From: Tillandsia leiboldiana
Taxonomy: Eukaryota > Streptophyta > Magnoliopsida > Poales > Bromeliaceae
Length of the DNA: 64,000 nt
Assembly: GCA_029204045.2 (NCBI GenBank)
Contig: CM055077.1
Span: 6,144,366 to 6,208,365, forward strand
Reading direction: 5' to 3'
Shown here one piece after another: positions 57,470-64,000 of this stretch. The translations under genes and the position numbers were made by a program. The stretch's first letter is position 1. Each line of letters starts with the position of its first letter. Under the pieces are notes generated by a model. It searched no databases, was not told where the DNA came from, and was given only the letters and a program-made list of their open reading frames with translations.

Positions 57470-60400
57470 TGTAGAAACCGAGAATTTGAAATTCTAAAGT
57501 TTAAATATTTTTAAATTGAAAGGTTTAAATTATTGAATTGTAACTTAAGTTGTTAATAGTAATGCTCAGAAATTTAGAGGGGTTTCAGTGAAGATCCCTA
57601 ACTTGATCATTTGGGATCCGAATCTGATGAAATAAATACACGATTTAAACCGTCTCGTTGAACTGAACGCAATGGCGCAGTCCAATTTCATATCTAATGA
57701 GCCTAGAGCATCATAAAATGTGCAAAGTTGTAAACCTCACTGAAATCATGATTTAGTTGACCTAACGAGGTCCAAACTAGACGAACCAAAATCGCTACTT
57801 GAATGGTCTCGTCGAGCCGAACGTCGTGATGTCGTCCGTTTTCTAGTTTGATGACCCTAAAGCCTCGAAAAGTGCAAAAAACACTAAATTTCAGCGTAAA
57901 AGTGCAAAGGGGTCCATATTTTATGCTTGAATTTACACTAAACTTCTTAAGGAGGGACTTTTTTGCAAAAAGGATCTTCAGGAGATGGACTTACCTGAAA
58001 ATACTAAGGGTTAGAGGACCACTTAGCATTTTGTTGCATCCACACCCTACAACCACTTACCGCACGTGTGGGGGTAACCACAGCCACCTCCCCACATTTT
58101 CCTCCTTCTCTGCCACTAAGCATGAGCCTCTAAACCTCCTCCCTCGCCAAACATCGCAGGGGAAAGGAAGAAGAACTCCTCCCTCTTGAATATGAGTTTA
58201 TTTTGGAGGGAAGATCACCAACCTACAAACCTTGCTCCAGAAGCCCTCTGGTCTATGACTTCTCTCTATGAAGATTCCTCATGGAATAGTGCCTTCGCCG
58301 GAGAATGCCGGGAAGCCTGGCTTGTATCACAGCCTCGCCGGAACCCTATTTCGACCGGACTCGCGCGCCCGCTTCATCCGGCCGTTGAAGCTTTGATCCA
58401 AGGGCTGGATCCACTCCTGCTGACCTTCAGGAAGACCCCCACAAAGTCTCAGCCTCTCTGGTCAAGTATTGAAGCCGCACGGCGAAGCCCTAGTTCTGGG
58501 TCTTCTTGCCTTGGGCCAAGCTTTGCCGCCGTCGGTCCCCGACCCCAGCCAACATCTTGGTAGGCTTCCCCACACCTTGACAGCCCCTCTGGTGCCTTTG
58601 CATGAGCTCAAGAACCCCTGCTTTATTCTTCACCATTGTTGCCTCAAGGTTGGCCGCAAGCTTTAGCTCCGACCAACCGTTGCTCTCCGACGCTGGCACT
58701 GGACCTGGTGGAGCTCCCGACACCCCCCGGGACCTCCCCTAGCTGCCGCTTGCCCTCTGACACATCCAAAGTGTGACTCCCTGCAAGCTCGGCCAACTCG
58801 AGCCTTGGTGCAACTTGCTTGGGTGAAGGTTGCTCCGGCGGTGTCTCCGGCCACTCCACGGTCTTGGGTAAGTGAGCCTCGACCTTTCTTAGACCTCAAG
58901 GGCAAGATACTCATATTCTTTTTGGTTGGTTTGGCTGCAGAGAGGAGATATCAATAGTCGGCTCTACCTTGGGTGCATTTGGCCGAGGTTGCTCCACCGA
59001 CTGTTCCGACCAGCCGTAGACCTCCATAAGGTGACCCCTCGACTCATTCTAGTTTTCTGAGCATGATGCTCACCATTAATTGCATAAAAGTTGGTTGGTT
59101 GGATGCTGTTAATAACTTAAGCTAATATTGATTAGTATAGGATGGAGCCATTGCTCTTCTCGGACTTCGTGCCACCCTTGGATAGTGAGCACAGACCTTA
59201 GTAAGTCGAGGGCCTTCTATTGAAACCCTTGGATTGATCCGAAAGCCTTCGGATTCAGGTAACGAGTCGAAACTTAGATTTTATAGTGTTTTTATGCAAA
59301 TTGTGGAAAGTCTAGGGGCCTATATGCAAATATGACACCATGGGCTATCTTGGGCAATGTGTAGGTGATCTTTGAACTTTTCGTTCGAGATCCGATGGCT
59401 TCCGTTGAGCGGAATGTGGATAACAATTCGTAAATCAACAAAATCGTCGGTTCGTCGACAACTCGGCGCTAATCGCGCAATTCGAGGAAATTTGGTTGAC
59501 CAATTGTGAGCACCAGGTGTCCCTGGATGTTCTTGACACTGTCCTGGCTGCAGAGAATCCCGGAGCCGAAAACGGCAATTTCGGTATCGAACTTCAATGT
59601 TTATGGCACTATTTGGACTTAGGGTTATACCTAGTGGACTGTGATTGCCTAGTTGTCTTAAGTGAAGCATTCTAGGGCAGCACGCCAAGTTTCATTTATT
59701 TTGGTAGCATGTAGGCTCTGATTGGACCAATATCGGTCGATCGGCAGATTATCGGAATCTCCGGCGGATCCCGAGACCTTAATCTAATATAGTGGTCTAG
59801 TTATTTACATAGTATGTGTATGTGTGTGTGGAGGATGGGTATGAGAGAGTTCTTTATTGATAGTTGGTTATGATTCAAGCCCGAGCACTCAGGAGCCTTC
59901 CCGCTAGTTGAGCAGTGGATTTTAGGACAGCTTAGGTTGAGGTGGGTACTCCGATCTGGGCATTGGCATAGTGTAACCTGATAGGGTACCGTAGTCGATC
60001 GAACCCTTTGGTTATATTGCTAGCCATTCTTCAGCTATTATGTTTCGTTCTGTGATTCATCTCTATATCTATATGCCATGACATTATCAGTGTTGGTAGA
60101 CACTCCCAGTCATTACTTGATATATATCTCCTACTGCTATATTTTGTCACTTGTCGTATATCTGGTTTATTATGCATGATAGAGTAGGAGGATATCATTG
60201 TCATTATGGTATTGTTTGGCACAAAGAGTATAGATGATCTTGTTTGAGAGTCTCCGGCTTTCTAGATCATGGAATGTACCTGTTTCATAAGTTTGTTGTG
60301 ACCTTACTAGTTGTTCAGAGATATTTCCTACTGCTACTCTTATACCTTTGTCATTTGGTCTGGATGGTTATCACATCCAGCTTTATGATCTATCTTGCTT

Positions 60401-61607
60401 ATATGTGCATGCCATGATGTCCAGTGTAGTTGACACTCTTAGTATTATTGTGATTCGTATTTGCATTATGCCTATATGCCATGATCAGTGTTAGTAGACA
60501 CTCCTAGACGTTATTTATTCTATATACCTCCTACTGCTATTTCACACTAGGTATTATCTCTAGCTTATGTTGCATGATAGAGTAGGAGGATATTATTTTG
60601 TTGTGGCATTTATTGGTACTTGAGTTGCTTAGATCCCGTTTGGGAGTTCTCGGCTATTCTCCTTATTCCGGTCTATCGACCGCGAGCTTGAGCATCCACA
60701 TTGAGATCGCCATGCACCAGCTGTACATATTCAGGTTACACCAGTGGACTAATCCCCCACAATAGTGTTATTTACCAGTAGAGTGGTCTATTTTGACATG
60801 CGAGCCCTTTCCTTTGGCTGCACCTGTAGGACCGGGTGATATTGAGCCCCTTTTACAGTTAGCAGGTGTGGGGTACATGTCAGATGTGGGTTGGCATTAG
60901 CCTGAGGTCCTCGTGACCAACAGTGGCACATGATTGGGTATATGTGCTTATTTATATGTTGATGCATGATATAGTACTACTTTCATGTCAGTTATTCAGT
61001 TCTGTTGTCATATCAGTTTTACAGTTGTTGCTTTCATACCCGCATTTATTATTGCTATCATACTACTTTACTGCCTTTTGATTATAATATACCAGTAGGT
61101 ACGACTTGCTCGTCTCCGGCTCGTTGTACCTACTGGGATACATTCAGTTGTGTCTCACACCCTTTGAGTGACCCCCTCTTTCAGGTCAGTCGGGTGGTGA
61201 GCAGTTGGGACGTTGATGAGAGATTCATGCGTTAGTGCTATCCCGAGATTGCCAGCTTATCTAGATTTACTTTAGTACACAATTTTATGATCGCGACTCT
61301 CTCTGATTATTTCTGTAGTTGTCTGGTTATTAGAATGTATGGTTTAGCTATGATCATGCTTTTGAATTATTAGTTGTGGGTTATATTTTAGTGGTTTAAT
61401 ATCATGTTAATAAAACTCTGTTTGCAATTGGATGGTATCCTTGTACTTGCCTAGTCGTGCGTGTATAGGGGAGACTCCGTCCGTTTGGATTGAGAATTTA
61501 TTATGCACATGGCAATCTAGTTGCGTCCTGGGATTATGTTTCCAACTCTGATTTTTTTTTTCTTTTTCTTTTTTTAAAGACCTCTTTTGATAACCCAGGG
61601 CGTGACA
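57470..61607 (+). mobile_element. Solo family-B LTR (forward) with TSD aaact
   Basis: This 4,138-bp LTR begins TGTAGAAACCGAG and ends CCAGGGCGTGACA, with the perfect 5-bp duplication aaact at 57465-57469 and 61608-61612. It shares landmarks with the forward copy at 6831-17207, such as the gtacgacttgctcg / actgggatacatt block near 61100 (16680-16730 there). It lies in the same decayed gypsy element as the reverse solo LTR, in opposite orientation. Confidence 0.93.
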
Positions 61608-61612
61608 AAACT

Positions 61613-62238
61613 GGCAACATTTAGAAAAATTAGAAGAGAAAACACTTAGCAAAGAATCTTGCAGAGTGATCACTATCTTCGAAGACTACTCCGACGAATC
61701 CATCACCGGGTGAAGAAAAAAAGGCAAACAGCCGGCCACGGCGAACAAAGAGAATGATAATGCGTGGCTAGCATATGAGCCTGCCACTCAAAATCAAGAA
61801 TTGAAAAGAAACTCGTATCCTGGAAGTAGGAAACGATGTAAAAAGACTGCAGCTTGACATCCAGTCTTTAAAACTAAATTTAGACTGCGTAGCAACCGCG
61901 GTAACAAATGTGAGCTCCTACACAAGAATGATAATAAATATGCTTCACTCTCAAGAAGGCGAGAGCTCAAAGAAAGCTCGGCACGAAACTTGTAGGGCGG
62001 TCGATATTGGTACCGATTCATAAGAGGATGAAGGAGAACCAACAGGTGCCCTGTAAATAAAATTAAGATCCGGAAGAGTATTGCCAAAAAAACAAAACCC
62101 AGTTCAAAAAGAAAAAGACAAAGAAATCCAAATCAGCGAAGAAGTCCCAACTTCTTCAGATCAAACGAAACTAAAAAAAAAATAGAATATAATGTTCTCT
62201 CCCACTTACGAAAAGTGCCAGAACTTTTGAGTGTTTAT
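61613..62238 (+). pseudogene. Decayed gypsy gag/protease region, part 3
   Basis: This continues the remnant after the second solo LTR. Broken frames include RVITIFEDYSDESITG, ENDNAWLAYEPATQNQ and, just before the next insertion, YNVLSHLRKVPELLSVY. The last resembles the region upstream of protease in some monocot gypsy polyproteins. It ends where a family-A LTR starts. Together with 22590-23113 it may be the same lineage. Confidence 0.55.
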
Positions 62239-64000
62239 GTGGTGTCCCAAATTTTCGTGCGATTTGATTGTGTGGTTGGCGGTGAGAAAACACCTATTTT
62301 TGGTGTATCGAGTGCTTTATGCGTCAAATGGACGCCAAAAATGGACTCAGCGCGCGAAAACTGGCCACCGCCACGTGGCGGGCCCCGTTGGTCGCGCGGC
62401 GTGCGGCGCGGCGCGCGACGCGGGCGCGTTGACGCATGAGGGGGGCGCCCGTGCTGCCACGTGGCGGCCCCCGGTTGGTCGTGGGCACTGTAGCAAGCCC
62501 GTTTTGGGCTATTTAAGGGCCCGAAATACCTTTTTTTTCCTCCTTTTTCACTTTTGCTCCCTCCTTGAATTTTTGGGAGTGTGGGAGAGAATCGTGGGAG
62601 AGTATGGAGTGCTGCAAGAGCGTCATTTGTGCCGTGGAGCGCGCGCGAAGTGTTCCAAGGAGCCGGGCGGGCGTGCGTTCGCATGTTTGACGGCGCACCG
62701 GCGTTAAGGTAGGTTTCGCCTCGTGTTTTGGTGTGTTTTTCAGCACAGTTCTTGGGTTTTGCTTTCGGGGTTTTTGATTTTGAACTCAGTGCCCTTGTCC
62801 CTGTTAGGGATCGTTGTTGGTGGTGCTGTTTGGCGCGCAATTTTACCGCCGGACTTTTCGGGGTGTACCGTTCGCGCGTGGTGGGCGCCGCTGCGTTTTC
62901 TATTTCGAGAGAGAGCGTGTTGCCGCGGGAGCCTATTGCAAGTGTCTACAAGCAATTGGTAACAATGAGGTGGGTTGGATTTCTTCCAAAATTAGCGGGC
63001 GGCATACTAATTCTATGTTATAGTATGCATTCATGATAAGTAGGTACTTATTTTGTGGACCGAGATGAAAGCATGATTAAATTAATAAATCGATTATTGC
63101 ATGTGATAACGAAATATTGGAACCTTGACTAGCACCCTGTCATATATTTGCTTGTATTTCACTAGGCTAGTAGAAAACCCTCACATGGGCTAGTTTCCTT
63201 CATGTTTTAGATTTTTCATACTTTGTATTTTTTTCCCTGGACTTAGAGTTTCTCCTCGCCCTAATAGTGGGCCGAGTGGTCGGGCTATTGTGGTATGCAT
63301 TGACACTCGTGCTTGGGGGCCGAGTGGAGTCTGGTAGCTGTGGCTAGTCATGTACTGGTGTTGGGAGCCGTTTGGGCAAACGGTGGTCCCGAGTCGTCTA
63401 CTATTCTCCGAACAGTGTCATTAGCACTGTGTTTGTAGTAGTGTTGAGCTGGTGATAGTAGGACCTGGAACCGAGACTATTTTTGGACACACATAATTTC
63501 TGTAAACAAATATTTTCTTACCAAATTTCGAAGGGTCGCCGGAGCCTGTTCTTGTTTGATAGGGTGAAGGTATTAGCCTTTTGGGGTTTGAAAAATAAAA
63601 CTTATTTTGACTAATTTTCTTAAAAAACTAAAATTCATTAAATTAGATTTCTTAAATAAAAATGGTTTTTGCTAGTAACTGCCATCTTTTCTTACAAACT
63701 TCCTCACCCGAGAGGGTTTGAGTGACCTGGGTTTTAGGTGTCATTTCCATATTTTGGGACGAAAACTACGGGGGTTGTGCCTAGAACCTGTTCTTGTTTG
63801 ATAGGGTTGTAGGTGCTAGTCTCCCGAAACTTTCGGATCCTGATTGGTTCCCTCCGGATGTTTTACCTGAGGGAGTTGATTTTCTCGAGCTGTAAGGGGT
63901 CGAGAACTTCGAAAGGTTGAGTCTGGAGTCTGTTCTTGTTTGATTGGGATTCTAGGCACCGACCTTTCGGGATTCTCGGACCCTTACGGTGTCGGTCAGT
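62239..64000 (+). mobile_element. Family-A LTR (forward), 5' part, running off the window
   Basis: It begins TGTGGTGTCCC at 62239 and follows the LTR at 18873: same start, G-boxes at 62372 and 62458, TATA-like ctatttaag at 62509, and matching text at about 62690-63500. At least 1,762 bp are present. Whether it is a solo LTR or the 5' LTR of a full element cannot be told here. The preceding 5-mer is gttta. Confidence 0.88.

Overview
This is nuclear DNA from a flowering plant, most likely a monocot; pineapple or a relative is possible, but the sequence does not prove it. The evidence is one intron-containing gene of the plant PHO2/UBC24 family with its miR399 target sites, surrounded by nested plant LTR retrotransposons and small DNA transposons. 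No rRNA or tRNA gene, CRISPR array or bacterial-style operon was seen.

The window has three zones. Zone 1 (1 to about 31,590) is stacked LTR retrotransposons. It holds a 5'-truncated Ty3/gypsy chromovirus (Tekay/Del-like) with an open pol frame and 3.1-kb LTRs ('family A'). A 4-kb forward LTR of a second gypsy-like family ('family B') is split by a very young, complete copia-type element that carries only gag (7977-14372). Next come an older reverse family-A LTR carrying a TRIM and a solo LTR, degraded gypsy fragments with a further LTR ('family D'), and a solo reverse family-A LTR (28021-31592).

Zone 2 (about 31,600 to 51,550) is AT-rich, with no intact LTR element and only small transposons: two related TIR elements, a CACTA-like MITE, a second TRIM, a copia LTR remnant, a hairpin repeat and a long-TIR MITE with a 9-bp TSD. 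It contains the only cellular gene, on the + strand: an E2 ubiquitin conjugase of the PHO2 type (coding 43615-48531, 8 coding exons, 911 aa). Its 5' leader (about 41.7-43.6 kb) has its own introns and seven miR399-complementary sites between 42647 and 43030. In other plants, phosphate starvation induces miR399, which lowers PHO2 mRNA and so stabilises phosphate transporters and PHO1; the sites here show that the same circuit exists in this plant.

Zone 3 (51,550-64,000) is a decayed gypsy element of another lineage (gag/protease remnants), cut by two solo family-B LTRs, each with a perfect 5-bp target duplication, and by a family-A LTR that runs off the window end. The TSDs and nesting give a relative order of insertion. 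The most recent event is probably the gag-only element: its two 1,375-bp LTRs showed one difference when compared by eye.
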